NCBI GenBank assembly: GCA_012845835.1
Contig: JABAKD010000010.1
Coordinates: forward strand, 9,800,311 to 9,864,310
Length of the DNA: 64,000 nt
From: Undaria pinnatifida
Taxonomy: Eukaryota; Sar; Phaeophyceae; Laminariales; Alariaceae
Direction: 5' to 3'
Shown here: piece after piece, positions 21,844-34,737 of the stretch
How positions within the stretch are numbered: position 1 is the stretch's first letter
Layout: each line of letters starts with the position of its first letter
Notes under the pieces: generated by a model
What the model was told of the DNA's origin: nothing
The model's input: the letters and a program-made list of their open reading frames with translations, nothing else
Database searches by the model: none
Position numbers and translations under genes: made by a program

Positions 21844-24751
21844 ATGGGACGAAAGCGCCCACGTCCGCCATTCACGGCTCAGCTGTTGGTGGTGACGACG
21901 TTCGCAATCCCACCCCTGTTGCCGAGAGCTTTTTTACCATCTGCGGCGCCGTTGCATTGTGGCTCAGCTATCCACAGCAGCACCCGCACTGCCTCACATC
22001 TCAACAGCAGCAGCAAGCTCTCGCGACGACCGGGTACGACTGCTGTACAGCCTCTGCGAGCTGTGCCCCATCGCCGACGAAACAGCCGCCGCGGTTGGGA
22101 AGAGAAAGAAGAAGAAGGTGATCCGAACGACCCGCTTCCTCGCACCATGGAAGAGCTCTACCGGCGGATGCAAAGCGCTCCGCCAACCGACCAGCGCCCC
22201 AGCGAGGACGACGCTATCGCCATCACTCCCGACGACGAAGATACCATCGCCGAGGTCTTCGACAAACTCATCGCGCCCATGGGCGACGACAGCTGGTGGG
22301 AAGAGAACCAGGAAGAATGGGACAGGATCGCCAGCGACCCTGCGGCGTCTTTCACGAGCGTGGACCAGTCGGGCAAGTCGTCAACGGGGTTCTCGTGGGG
22401 GCTGCAGGGGCGGTTCGGGGAGAGCGCTCCAGACTGGCAGCCCTCTGACGAGGAAGCGGCGCCGTTCAGCCTCAGCGCGTACAAGGCAGGCACGATGCTG
22501 GGGAGCGGGCGGGCGAAGGAAAGGGCTGCTGGAACCAGCTCTACCAGCTCCCGCACCGGGGCCGGTGGCAGCGGCGCCTGGGCGGGTGGGTTGGAGGGGA
22601 CGCCGTTCGCCGAGTACTGGGACTCCCTGCCCGACATAGGGGTCACCAAGCGCGTGTACGCGTTCAACGCGGTCGACCGTATGGCGGCCCTCAAGTTCCT
22701 CATGAACTGCACGTGCAACGGAATACACGGCTCCCCGGAGGAACACCAGGTATGGCGATGGGAGGGGTAGGCAGAGGATTAGAAGTGGTGACGCGGTGTG
22801 TTGCCTCAGGTTGGCTTTGCTCGAGATAGGTTTATTCTATCCAGCGACGAATTGCGTGTGCCAGTACTCCCAGAATGATCCTGCTCTTCATAGGACCAAG
22901 AGCTTTGTCTTTTCCACCGGGATTGCAAGGATGTACTGGTGATGGATAGGCCCAGATCGTCATTAGAAAAAATCGAAATTTCTCGTTGGTGAGGTTTCAC
23001 AATGCTACGGTTCGGTACAATGCTGGTGCTGTTGTGCAGTTGCCTCCTGTGGTCTGTGGGTTAAGAGCTGCTGTGTTCTTTGAAGCCTGCAGGCTGTGTC
23101 ATCTCGCTGTGCGGCCGTATTGGCTGTACTCACCCTTTGCATGATACGTAGATCTCGGGAACATGTCGTTGAGAGTTGAGAGACCCTGACGTCTGGGTAT
23201 GTACTACGCCGCTTCCGAGGGGCACGCGCGTCGGACGTGCGCCCCAGGGCACCTTGCGGTACCGTGAACGGCTGTCTTTCGGTCTTCGCCCCTTCATGCT
23301 GTGACAACTTTTTTGGTGAGATCGCTTCAATAGTACATATCTGTGCGTGTCCACGTCCTGAGCGTTTCACTTGGTCATGCTCGTTCGGCTGTGTGTGACC
23401 TGTCAGCACCTGAAGGGAGAATCCAACACGCTCACCTTAACCACAGTACCCCTCACGTCACCTCCACCGCTGTGCATCACCATGTGGACAGTCTTCCAAA
23501 TGTTCAACTTGCAGCGACCTCATGTCGCCCACCACCAACGTGCTCTTACCAACTGGGGCGGAGGCTTAAAGCCAAACATAAGCGTAGGAGACACGTATGT
23601 AGAGTATCGCACTATTATCGCAACCAATATGTATCTTCCCTTGACACCCAAAACGCCAAGCGCCAAAAAAGAAGCCCCACGAGTTCCCGCTCGGTATTAT
23701 CACTGTCGTTGTCCGAACGAAGGCACTCAAAGGTGGACGAGGTGCCCTGAGCACGGATGTCGGCCAGGAAACAAGGAAAGAGCACCGGCACTTTGGATCA
23801 TATATTGCACTGACAACATGTTCATATCAATACGGTAGTATGGGTACGTCATGCTGAAGCAGCTTCCTGTTATACACATGACGGCTACACCCCGGTGAAG
23901 CATTATAAGTTGCACTTGCAATTTCTGTACCTCAACCCCTTTTTAACTGCAACCGCGTTTTGGTGACAATCTGCTTGGAAATACTATTAATAGGGAAGGG
24001 ACTGAAATACTTTGAGACGTAAAAAAGTCCCAAAAAATGTCAGCGGTCGTTAGCTGGGGGAAGTAAATCTTAAAAAAATTAACCAATCAGCGCTGGGGAA
24101 AGAATGGACGCGCCACCAAGAAAAGCTATTTATGTGCGGTATCACATATAAGGGTATTGTACAGGAGCTGCAGCGTCTCGCTCAAAAAGGGCGCAGCAGC
24201 GCACGCAAAATACGTGAATCTGGTGTCGTTCTCGCCCGGAACACCACGACGAGTGCGTGAGCAGCAGCGAACAACGAGCGCATGAGCGTGAGGGGGATTC
24301 ACTGGTGGACCCTCGGCCTCGATGGCTGACAGCCCGCAAGTGCAGCCCCTACCGGGCCTGGTTGAAGGTGGATTTGCTGATCTTGGTGCGGCTGCTGCTG
24401 CTGCTGACCCGGCTGCTGCTGCTCATCCTGCTGCTGCAGTACAAGATGTTCCCATCCACAGCCATCGCCTCGGCTGCGTGTTGCACATCCTGCACATCTC
24501 CGTGACTGCGGGATTGACAACTCCTTGTTTCATGGGCCCTCTCGGCGTAGGCAGTTGGCATGAGTGGAAGGAGGACCACTTGGTGGCGCTTATGGGGTCT
24601 GTGTGGACACGTGTATCATACTCGTATCATACTCGTATCATACCAGGTGTCAATGAGCCTTGCTACATATCCTACTAATACGGCCTGCTGCTGCTGCGGC
24701 AACTGCGGCCGCTGAAGCGCGAAGGTTGTTCGTTATCCGTATGTTTCCGCC

Positions 24752-24807
<56 letters not shown>

Positions 24808-27551
24808 GCGCGGGTCAGCACACTCTTATCGTGCAAAATAGCGTTGAGAAAAAACACAAAACCACCTATCGAGAAACCAGACAAAACATGCACAATTAAT
24901 GCTTGACCTCGTATCATACTCGAATCATGCTGGGTATCAAGGAACCAACGCTTCTACAAACCCTACTGAACCTACCTCCTGTTGCTGCTGCTGCAAATGC
25001 CACCGACGAGTCACGAATCTTGTCGTGTTCGATATCAGTATGGCTCCGCCCCAGCAGCAGCAGCAGCAGCAGCAAAGTGCGGGTCGACACACGCTTGTCG
25101 TGCGAAGTTACAGAGCTGCAGAAGATAAAATCACCTCTATCGAGAAATCAGATGAATAAAGCAATATGCGTAACGTTGGCCGGAAATGTAATAAACGTTG
25201 AGATATAAATATGAAAACCAAACGATCGTTACAATCCTGTCCAGATTCGTGCCAGGTACCAATGAACCAGCCCTGCTCCAAAGCCTGCTGCTGCTGCTGT
25301 CGTGGGACTTGTGTTCGTAATCATCATATTTCTGCTCCTGCCAATCCTGAGCGCGGAAGGAGGAGCAGCAGCAGCGAGCCGCGTGTCGACACCGTACGCT
25401 GCAGATATGCCTCCTGGTTCACTTGGACATTTTTTTTCCGTTTGCCCTTGGTCGAGGTTCCTTCTGTTTTTTTCGAATTGCCCATGACGAAATCGATTGG
25501 CGTGGTCCCCCAAAAAGTGACTGAAGGGGCGATTTTCCGCCAGATCGTTCTCTACGGATACTACGTCGATTCGAGCGGGGTTTGTTTTGATGTATGCTGC
25601 ACATCCCAATGCAGAGTATGACTATGTGTCTCTGCACTACTCAAGCACGCCATAAGAGCAAGAGGCAGGAACCACGGGAAAACATGTTTCTCCGCATCTT
25701 TCCGTCTATAAAAACGTGAATTTGTACTCCTGTGCTACAAAAAGCAAGTCATCCACGAACGGTATGTGCCTGTGTGAGGTGTCTGTATGACGTCAAAATA
25801 TTGAAATCATCTCCACCTCCGAGAAATATCACGTACAAGCTCACTGTGAACCTACACTAGAACCAAGTAGTTAGGGGTATGGCGGTAGTTTTACTTTTTT
25901 AGAATTTTGAATCTTTTTTGGCTGGTCTATCCGAACAACCTGCCGCTTTTTTGGGTCAAAATAGGCCTCCAATTCCCCCCCTAACTGTGGAACCGTTTGC
26001 AGCAGCATTTTTTTTTTGCGGCGGAATCGTACCAATCGTTGACCGTGTGTTTCCCAATGCGAAATACACCAGGCCGTGAGTGTTGCCTGTAGGGAGTATG
26101 GATAGGCACGATTGCTCTTTTCACTCTTTCACAATCCTTCCCGATTGACTTGCCCTTTTTCCCCTTATCGTTCGCGCCAGGCCGGTCACTTCTTATGGGG
26201 ATATGTGGACCAGCTCGACTGGATGAGGCGCTCAGGGCGCCTGTCTAGCAAGCCCGGCTCCATCAAGGTGGACGAACAGTCGTGGTGGGGGCGCGTGAGC
26301 TATACCTTGACCATAGTCCCGCTCGCGGCGGCCGCGGAGAGTGGCCTGTGCGACGAGGGCTCCGTGTCAATCCTGGGCGGAGACGACCTGCAGCTCCCGG
26401 AGATGCAGCGGGCCGTGCGGGCTTGGCGCCGAGTGTGGCTGCATAGCGATGCTGACATCGCCACACGTGTCCTCTTGGATATGCCGGTTCACGACTCCCT
26501 GATGGAGCGGGTGCGCAGGGCGCAGTGGGCGGCGCACGTCGAGTCCCTTGACGCGGTCGAGGCGCTCTACAAGAAGGAGTTCGACGCGCTTCCGTCATCC
26601 GCAGAGCGCGAGTTTGCGCGCGGCTGGTGCCGCGCGTCGCGCCTGCTCGCCGTGGCTGCCGCTCACACTAACCTTGACCGGTTACTCCTTCCTCTCGGGG
26701 CGGGTTACCCCCCCGAGCGATACCTCACCGACAGCAACGCCTGCGACGCCATTTCCGAGGACTCGCTCGAAGGCGTGCCGTATGGGCCCCTCTACCTCGT
26801 GGAGGAGGCGAAGGCTGACCCCGCGGTGGCCCTCGGCACTCGACGGTGCGTGAAATCCTTCCGGTGGCTGGGCAACCTCCGTGCGCCGGCGTTCGCGACC
26901 CTCCGCTTCCTGTGGAGACGGGCGTGCGTCTCATATCCAGCCAGGCGCGGGGCCGCGCGGGTGCTGCGCGGCGCCTGCCTCGGCGGCAAGAGAGCCAAAG
27001 CCGCGGCCTGGGGGAAGTTGCTGGTGTTCACGCTTATCCCTGATCTGAACTACCGAAAACTCACGCCGCCCTTCGGCGTCGACCCCGCGGAGGAGGTCGA
27101 GTACGACCCCGACATGCCGCTTCGCGACCCCGCGAAGCTACCGAAGCGCCCGGCGGGGTCTCGTCCTCTAAATCCGTTGCAGTGGCCGTGGTACGATGGG
27201 CGCCGGCCGGATCCGGCAGCGGTGGGGGAGACGGGAGAGGCGGAGGGGGGGGGGTGGGACGAGGATGACGACGGGCTAGGAAGTTCAGCAGGAGGGATGT
27301 TCCCGTCGGGGAAGGTGCCGACGGACATCAGATTTGACACGTTGCAACAAAGGAAAGAAAACATTTTGAGGATCGTGCGCAAAGCGGAGGCGAGGCGTCG
27401 CCAGAGGGAGGGCCCCGAGGGGAACAGCGAAGCCAGCGGGGGAGAGGGGGGCAGGGGCGGGCGTGGAGCAGGTGACGCAGGGGGCGGGAGAGAGTTCGAC
27501 GAGCGCTCGGCTGCTGATGGCGAATCTTCGTCCAGCACGGTTTTTGTATAG
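21844..27551 (+). CDS. LEG1-like protein
   Basis: Two exons, 21844-22749 and 26181-27551, joined at CAG/GTATGG and gccag/GCC in phase 0, give 758 residues. The start is the first ATG of the frame. Residues 10-40 are hydrophobic (AQLLVVTTFAIPPLL...), so a signal or plastid-targeting peptide is possible. The region around the junction and onward (FAEYWDSLPDIG, then YVDQLDWMRRSGRL, then DEQSWWGRVSYTLTIVPLAA at about 333-352, then RAQWAAHVESLD) matches in order the pattern I recall for vertebrate LEG1 proteins: W before GRL, an SWW motif, a LP-LAA-SG block, and WAAH. LEG1 is a secreted protein of poorly known function. The N-terminal 100 residues and the acidic/Gly-rich C-terminus (after about 600) are low complexity. 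Assignment is by motif recall, not a search. Confidence 0.75.
24617..25405. repeat. Three diverged tandem units of about 300 bp with (CAG)n
   Basis: Units begin near 24617, 24905 and 25240. Each has a TCATAC/CCAGGT-type start, a CTGCTGCTG block, then a CAGCAGCAG run followed by GCGGGTC-ACAC-CTT. The (CAG)n tract is about 17 copies in unit 1 (24753-24805) and about 7 in unit 2. All lie in the intron of the LEG1-like gene. Confidence 0.8.
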
Positions 27552-27971
27552 ATTTAACACACCCCGGCTGCTGGCCCGAAGATAATTGCGCTGTGCGCAG
27601 CGCACGAAAATGTTGTATGAATCTTAGCCCTTTTGGGGTCCATGTATAGCGGACAAACATGTTACAAGACCGGTCTCACCAACCGTCTCGTGTAAGCGCG
27701 AAGCAGAGCGAGTATAGTCTCACGCTGCGAGCATGTCGTGCGACTCTTTGCAACATATTTATCCCAGAGAAGCCCAGGCTACTTCGTGTGGCCTAAGCTG
27801 TAATCGTCCTTTGTTTTCGTCACTTTCCCCTGTGAATCCCAAATAGGGTTAACCAAGACTCTAGGCGGTCTCCTGTACAGGGGGAAAGGTGCCATATTTG
27901 ACGTTTGACTTGAATGCTATGACTCAACACTGATGGAACTTCGCCTGTGAACGATGCAACAGCGCACGAAA
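27552..27971. other. Short convergent intergenic region
   Basis: 420 bp between the stop codons of the LEG1-like gene (plus) and the WD40-like gene (minus). It must contain both 3' UTRs. A block at about 27770-27830 (CCCAGGCT, CTTCGTGTGGC, GCTGTAATCGT) recurs at about 51015-51060. No other feature seen. Confidence 0.6.
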
Positions 27972-30900
27972 TCACGCTGTTACGCGCACGTCGCCAACCA
28001 AGTCCGTCGCTAGCTCGCCTCCAGCTTTACTCAATGTGTATATATCGACAAAATTTGAAGCGCCGCCGCCCACGTCCCCGGTTGCCACGGCAAAAACACC
28101 GGTGCAACGGTCGCAGTCCATAGAAGAAACAACTGCCCCCTCACCCCCCCTTGTATTGTTAGCGGTCTCCGCGCTGAAAAGAACATGGGAATCTCCGGTC
28201 AGGAGGTCCCGTGCTATAATCCTCCCCTGCGTGTCCACTCCGGCCACGAAACCGTCGCCCTCACACAAGCACCTCAAGCACGCCTCGCGGGTTTCGTCTT
28301 CGCTGCCCCGTCTCCTGAGGCCAATCGGCGAAAAAATGCAAACGCAACGCACACAGCAATGTTCGTTATTGACACGTTAGTGTTCGTGAATGTTTGGTCA
28401 TGCCACACTGGTAACAAGTCGTCGGAATGGACACCATGTCATGGTCATTGTGTAGGTTTCTCACAGTACTTAACGCAGCGAATGATGGCAACGACTGGTG
28501 GCCAACGCAACCGCTGCAACGTACCGGTACACCGCACAAAACAACAAGTCGACGAATGATTCCGACTGCCTCTGTAATTAAACGCATCCAAAAATAATAT
28601 ATTGTGCACTCTCGGTTACACGCCACAAAAAAGCAGGAAAAGGGCGGCGCTCAAGGTGTGCGATTGGGCACAAAAATAAACCAATGTTGGATTTGGTTGC
28701 ATACCGTATGACCGATTGATATCGATCGCGGCGCAAAGAGCTGTTAGGCTGACCCGGAATGATGCTGCATCAGTCAGATTATGACTGATCAGACTTGCAC
28801 ACATACGTTCCATATTAATAGGCGTTCTCGGGGCAACGCACAGACATAAACAACACAAGTGTCGCGTGAAAAAAAAAGAAGACAGCGACGATTGGGGATT
28901 GTACAGAGATATCTAAAGCCCATATTTGAGATCCATTCGAAATGCGCAAATATATTACAGCAGATAGCTGTTACCAGGCGCTCTCGGGCCATAGACAAAA
29001 AACAACACGAGTAAAACACAAGTACGGTGAGAGAAAAAGAAAGAGAGAGCGACGACGGGTACATTGTACGGCATCTAAGGCCCAGCTCGCAGCCCATCCG
29101 AAATGTGTCGCCAAACAAATACGCGCAATACTATGCAATACACACCATTAGATCGGTACGTCGAGTGGAAAACAACTCTGAGACGGCCGTTGCTACGGAC
29201 CATTAGTATAGGTCCAGCACAAGAAAAGGTATTCGTCGCGACAACACGTGCGCTCTTGTGCAACTTATTGCGCTTCAGCAGTGCATATGCTATTCTAGCA
29301 CCACACCGCTCTCAGCTGCCAATAATCAAATACAGGAACCACACGGCGCGGAGCCGCACCGGTGGGAATGCAGCTGAAGAAACGGCCCACACTCAACCGC
29401 TGCAGCACCAAACGGGCTTTGTTCAGCCCTATTTCCGCTCGTGCTTGCTGAACTACACGCACGCTAGTAGACAAAAAAAGAGACCAAGGTTACCGTAGAG
29501 GGTCACATTTAGCGCCCTCGCAAGTGGCATACCCGGTTTTTTTTTGGAATCGTATCGCAACTCCGTCTGTGTTTTTCTGTTTCTTCGCGATAAGCACCGC
29601 CGTCATGGAACCGTTTGTTCCTCCGCGCCAACAGCTATGTTCCAAGTCCGGTATGGGGCGAGGTGCAGAGCCTCTCGCGCGAGTGGCCTATCCTCGGTAC
29701 TGGAAATAACAATGGCGGGAAAATACAACACTAGTTCTAGTGTATATAAAATACTCTTAATACCGTAGCCTTGGCCAAGGCGTGAATCTCTCACATCTCA
29801 CATGTGCCCGGTCTCACCGTTCGCTGTAAAAGTCCTCGCTGCACAGCCGCGGCAACTTTTCGTCGCGCGCTACCGCTTCCAGTCGAATCGCGGAGATGAA
29901 GCTACTGCGCCCGAGCGCTCCCTCTCCTCCATCGCTCCCAGCGCGGCACACGCCGAACAGCCCGCAACCCGTTCTCGTCGGAGCGCCCACATCGCGGACG
30001 CTGCCGCCACAACTGCCACCACCACCCCCACCGGTCCTGCTCCCAGTCGCCAGCAAGCACAGCAGCCGGGGATCTCGCCGTGCGGCCCGTGATCGTCGCA
30101 GGCGTGCCCGTGACGACAACGATGACGAGGGATCCGGTAAGTCCGAACCCGCGGCAGACGTCGAGCCAGCGTCGCCACCTATCGCAATCAAGGTATCGTC
30201 GTCCCTACTGCCCGCGCTCAGTGGCCAGGGCCACGCGATCGCTGGCACGCAGATGCTCGAGCTGGAGAGGGGCAAGGTGAGCAAGAGTTGCAGCTCTCGC
30301 ACGTCCCACAGGAGGACCGCGTTCGACGATGGGAAGGACGCCCAGACTAGAAAGGGGTTGCTAGGTACCGGAGCCAGTGAGGTGCACATGGCTGCCAAGG
30401 GGAAGTAGACGACGAGGGAAAAGGGGGGGCGGGGCGGGGTGGAGCGGGGGGGGGCGGAACGTAATATGCCAGGTTGGTCTTCAAGATATACCAGATGAAC
30501 GGCAATGCTGGCAGAACTCGTGCGATGCGTGTCTCAAATCCGACAGGAGGCTCAACGCGTGCCCGTAGATCACCCCCACAAAAAATCTCCACGTACGGGT
30601 ATCATAGTGCACCCGTTACTTCTCAAACTCTCAGCCTGTATGTATATCGCGCCACTGCTTACCTCCGCTGCCTACGCTCCCGGTGGGAAGCGATTTCGCC
30701 TTTACGTAATCGGCGCCGCTCCTTCCGGCTGCGCAGATCAAGCGCACCGCTTTTCCTCCAAGAGCCATCACGGCCGTGACTTCCCCGATCTCGACTTCCA
30801 CCTCGACTTTTCCCTTCCCTCCACCCCCACCACCCTCTTCCCCCCCGCCGGCGTCTGGGTTCTCGGTCGTCGAATACCCGCACAAGCACAGGCAAGGCGC

Positions 30901-32616
30901 GACGTGCCGCGGCACTATCGGCGGGAAGTAACTCGCAATTTTCTTCTTGACAGTGGCTGTCAAGACCTCAGGCGGCGCCGTCTTCTCTCGTGCGGTATCC
31001 CCCCTCTCAAAGCCTCCCTCGCGCAGCGGCGACCCCTGCCACACGCGAATTATCGGCAGCCCGGGATCCGCCTCGTGCCGCCCGATCGCCACGATGCAAA
31101 TACCCATGCTTTCTGGTGTCCCTGCCGCGGATGGCGCCACTTCCGTGACGTCTTCACCACCGCCGACTACAGCCGCCACAAAAAAACGCCCCCGCGCGCT
31201 CTCCTTGCTCTCGCTAGTGAGGGCGGGCGACACGTACCTGCAAACCGCCATTGCGTCTGTCAAGTGCCAAACAGAGACTCCACATGAGTGGCAGACAACA
31301 ACGACTGCTGCTGCTGCTGCGGCGGCGGCGGCGGTGCCAGCGCTGTCGCTCCCGTTTTTGTTAACATCGGAGCGGCGACGGTCACTCACCGTGACGGTAA
31401 CGGAAGATACCTTCCACGCCCCCCCCCGAGAAAAGTCCAGACTAGCGACCCGAGCGGCAGTGGGCCACGAGCGTCCTCGCGCGGACGAGTCTCTCGATGG
31501 CGATACGCACGCAAGACCAGCACTAGCGCCAGCGCCGGAGCCAGCGTCATCGCCGGCCACTGCCACACCGGCCGCGACCGACGTCGTCCCCTTTGCCACC
31601 TCCACGCCTTGTCGCCCCTTCCGCTCGTCGACGTCGTTAGTAAGAGGCGTCACGACAAACGGGGGTGGGTGCTGCTTTTGAGCCTTCGCTAATCGCCGCG
31701 TCGGTGTCGCTGGCATTGGCGGCTCCAGTCCATCACCGTTTGTCGTTGCTCCGGGCGTTGGATCAAACAAAGAGCCTGCGCGGCGACGACGGCCCACCAC
31801 TGGCGACGAACTGGCGTCCCCGGAGAGATCGATTGTGAGATACTCTTGCTTTGTCGACTTCTGGAGAAGGGCCACCGCAGCAGAGCGCGACGCAGGCGAC
31901 GAGGGTGCTTCTGCTGCTTCTGTTTCTTCTGCTGCTGAGATGGGAGGTGGGGCTCTTGACCGTTTTCGACCGCGAGTTTGTTGCGGCGGCGGCGACGATG
32001 GCGACGGTGACGGTGACGATAAGCCGGAACTGCGACATGCACCGCCATCGTCGGTGTCGGGCATGCTAAAGTGCGTTTGAACCGTCACCGTTGCAGCCGC
32101 TGCCGCCAGCACTGCCGATGCCGGCGCAGCAGTAGAAGTAGTAACATCAACAGCTTGGCTTCTGTTGTTCCTTTCTCTTAGCGTCGCGCCTGCCATCTCC
32201 GGAGCTACACCAGTCGCACTCGCGCCCTTTCCTTCTGCACCCGCACACGCACCTGCACCCGCACATGCACGGTCAGCACAGTTCCTCCCTATGCTGTCCT
32301 GGCTGGGGCTGCCGCCGCCGATTGCCACCGCCAAGGTCGTTGAGTCCCCGCCGTCGGGGACGCAATCATCGTCAATATCCGCGCCGATATCTCCGGCCGC
32401 GAACCCGTTCGACTCCTTCCGTCGTCTGGCGGAAGAGGGCAGGTCGCCGGAATTGGGCGATCCACGGGATGAGCGATGCTCTCGAACACCGCTGCCTCGT
32501 CGCCCCTGGCTCTCCGTGCTCGAGCAAGCTGGTCGTACTGAAAATAACGCATTTTCCGTCAATGTGAGTGGGTGAGCGAAACGGTTGCACGAGTGTCGGG
32601 CGTCGGGCGGAGGCAT
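27972..32616 (-). CDS. WD40-like protein with low-complexity N-terminus
   Basis: Exons in coding order: 30663-32616, 29818-30391, 27972-28314; donors G/GTAAGC and CG/GTGAGA, phases 1 and 2 match, total 957 codons with stop. Start is the first ATG of the long frame. Residues 1-430 are Ser/Ala/Pro-rich and probably disordered, with a basic patch (GRKRSR). From about 430 the sequence has beta-propeller character: GVSVWHLTDAMAVCRYVS, CIVAIGRHEADPGLPIIRVW, VWASFPSSNAVLLWDVRELQ, FVAGVDTQGRIIARDLLTG and FVDIYTLSK, each like a WD40 blade ending in a W/Y-D or equivalent strand. No specific family is recognised. Intron 1 has a G-rich run at 30424-30460 that is pyrimidine-rich on the coding strand, next to the acceptor of exon 2. 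Confidence 0.75.
28822..29107. repeat. Diverged tandem duplication in WD40-like gene intron
   Basis: A block of about 125 bp at 28822-28946 recurs at 28977-29107: both run from GGCG-TCTCGGG through an A/G-rich GAAAAA stretch and GCGACGA to CC-ATCC-TTCGAAATG/CCGAAATG. Roughly 70 percent identity by eye. Confidence 0.65.
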
Positions 32617-33456
32617 GGACGGGAGGAGTTAGGTGGGGCAAGCGCCGACACAATTTGTACGGACATAATTAAATTATGTAGTAGCGTGCCGAAGGTCTGA
32701 ATTTTGACACGTTATTGTGTTGCTCCTGCTCCGTGTGCAAGGCAGAGCAACTGCTATTGCTGTTGCTGGTCGTCAGCTAAAACTAGCACGCCAAGCCCGC
32801 ACAATTCGGGGGGGATGCAGCCCCGCAGTTCCTGTGCATCACAGCAGTACGTCCAGCAGTTCGACGGTAAGACCAAGGGTTTTTCCTCTGCCCGAATATC
32901 CATGTATACCTACTGCTATAGTATAAATGACATACATTGTATTGGAGATAAACGTGACTACCTGGTACTGGTTACCCCGTGTTCGCTGTATAATATGTAT
33001 TACCAGGTGATCTTAATACACAGATTGCAAAGAAAAGTATAGGGCCTTGTCGAACTCAAAACTGACGTTGTTAGAACTAATTATTGGTTTCCCTAAAAAT
33101 TAATGTTGAACATATAATAAATAAAGACCACCCCCCGTAGGCAAAGACAACTCACCCACGTATTATACCACATGGACCAACCCCTGACCAAATCGTCCAC
33201 CCACCAACCATCCACCATGTAGATATCGTATGGTAGTGTAGCAGAAAATATAGTCAGAAATAGATATGTTGATTCCTTCCCAAACTTCGCCAATTACAGC
33301 AGACCGATACCCTACTCCTGTTTTAATAATGAATGTACCTGGTATCAGTTAACGAGAGGTTATGCGTGCACAATTTTCAGGAAGGTTTAACGCTGCTACG
33401 CTACAATGTAATATTCGTTCTTGCTATTATTGTTGTTATTACAAGTGCCCCGCTCC

Positions 33457-33478
33457 GCGGGCGGCTGACGCCGCCCGC
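33457..33478. repeat. Hairpin family A, copy 1
   Basis: Perfect 9-bp stem GCGGGCGGC with a TGAC loop, at one edge of a repeat of about 300 bp that extends to about 33760 and recurs at 41214-41520. Both copies share GGCTCATGAT, GTGCTGTGTGCTTG and GGCGATGTCAC. Confidence 0.8.
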
Positions 33479-33878
33479 TTCGCTCGCGCAAGGAAGAATG
33501 CAACTAAAACATGTACGTAAAGGGGGCAGAAAGGAGAGGCTCATGATTTGTTGCGACTAGCGAACTGATAATGCCAAACGCTGCTTGTGCAGAGCTATTA
33601 ATAGTAGCCCTGCACTGCACTGTGCTGTGTGCTTGTTGGCGATGTCACACTCTGATCGGCTGTGCGAGTGTAATTTGCGAGGGGAAAAATACATAGGAAC
33701 CGAGAGAGGACAATCAACTACAAGAATGAAGAAGCAAAGACGAGTACAAAACACGTGCATACCGGTACCTACCTGGTACCTGGTACTTCGCATCATATAC
33801 CCGGTACTGCTGTATGTTCGAAACAAAGCACAGCGCAGCATGAAACAACACCGCACCGCAGGGCAAGGCACGGCACCG

Positions 33879-34458
33879 CACGGCGCTGCGCTGCTGTGAG
33901 CTATACATAGCTGTGGGCTCAGCTGAGCTGGGGGTGATCTTTATTGTTATTCAACAAAAAGAGAGTAAGTACAGCGAAACGCTCACCACGGCACAGCACG
34001 GCACAGCACCGCACAGCATCGCACAGTACCGCACCGCACGGCAGGGTACGGCAGGGCACGGCAGGGAACGGCACTGCACGGCGCTGCGCTGCTGAGCTAC
34101 CGCTGCTGGGCGGAGCTGAGCTGATGACGTGATGAGCCAAGCAATACCAGGCTGGGACCTCTGGTATGATGAAAGCTTCCGCACGGCGCTGCGCTGCTGT
34201 GAGCTATAGCTGTGGGCTCAGCTGAGCTAGGGGTGCACCTTTATTGCGATTCAACAAAATGACAGTAAGTACAGCGAAGCACTCACCACGGCACACCACG
34301 GCACAGCACCGCACAGCATCGCACACTATCGCACCGCACCGCACAGTGCTGCCTGCGCTGCTGTGCGAAGCTGGGCTGATGATGTGATAAGCGATGTGAC
34401 AAGCCAAGCTGATATCATATCATCAGGCTGGGACCTCTGGTATGATGAAAGCTTCGTT
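33879..34458. repeat. Tandem pair of CGGCGCTGCG repeats
   Basis: Copy A 33879-34177 and copy B 34181-34458 share, in order, GCACGGCGCTGCGCTGCTG, GCTGTGGGCTCAGCTGAGCT, a CTTTATTG segment, GTAAGTACAGCGAA, a run of CACGGCACAGCAC pentamer-like units, and TGGTATGATGAAAGCTTC. A third, shorter copy is at 36612-36790. The internal GCACN-type short repeats explain several spurious frames. Confidence 0.85.
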
Positions 34459-34609
34459 CAAAGAAAAGCTGGATCGTTCCGCAAGTAACGAGAGGAGGCG
34501 GTATCCAGGTAGTATGTGGTATTCCCAAAAACAGGAGTTTTAAACATAGGGGAAGCAAAAATTTCAACTTCGACAAAAAAATGACTTTTAAACTTGAATT
34601 TTGAAACAG

Positions 34610-34737
34610 AAAGAAGATAAAAGCGCTGAGAGCGCTGTTTCAGGCATCCGAGCCCGCTCAGCCGTCCGGAGAGGAGAATGTCTTGAAGTTAGTGCGGAAA
34701 GCGAAAAAAATGGAGGCATCTCAGGAGATCGATATTT
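34610..34737 (+). CDS. Candidate orphan exon
   Basis: A 128-bp open segment between a good acceptor (a T-rich stretch, then gaaacag) and a consensus donor (GTAAGT). One frame gives a charged, helix-like peptide that includes LRALFQASEPAQPSGEENVL and KLVRKAKKM. No neighbouring exons were found, so it may be a captured gene fragment inside the repeat block or chance. A second frame is also open. Confidence 0.25.

Noticed and set aside
30505-32575. Plus-strand frames of 100-260 codons opposite the WD40-like gene
   Set aside because: Antisense shadows; composition is that of complemented low-complexity exon and no domain is visible.
27972-32616. Naming the WD40-like protein as a specific DNA-repair or scaffold protein
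   Set aside because: Only general propeller-like strands are visible; no family-specific motif could be identified.
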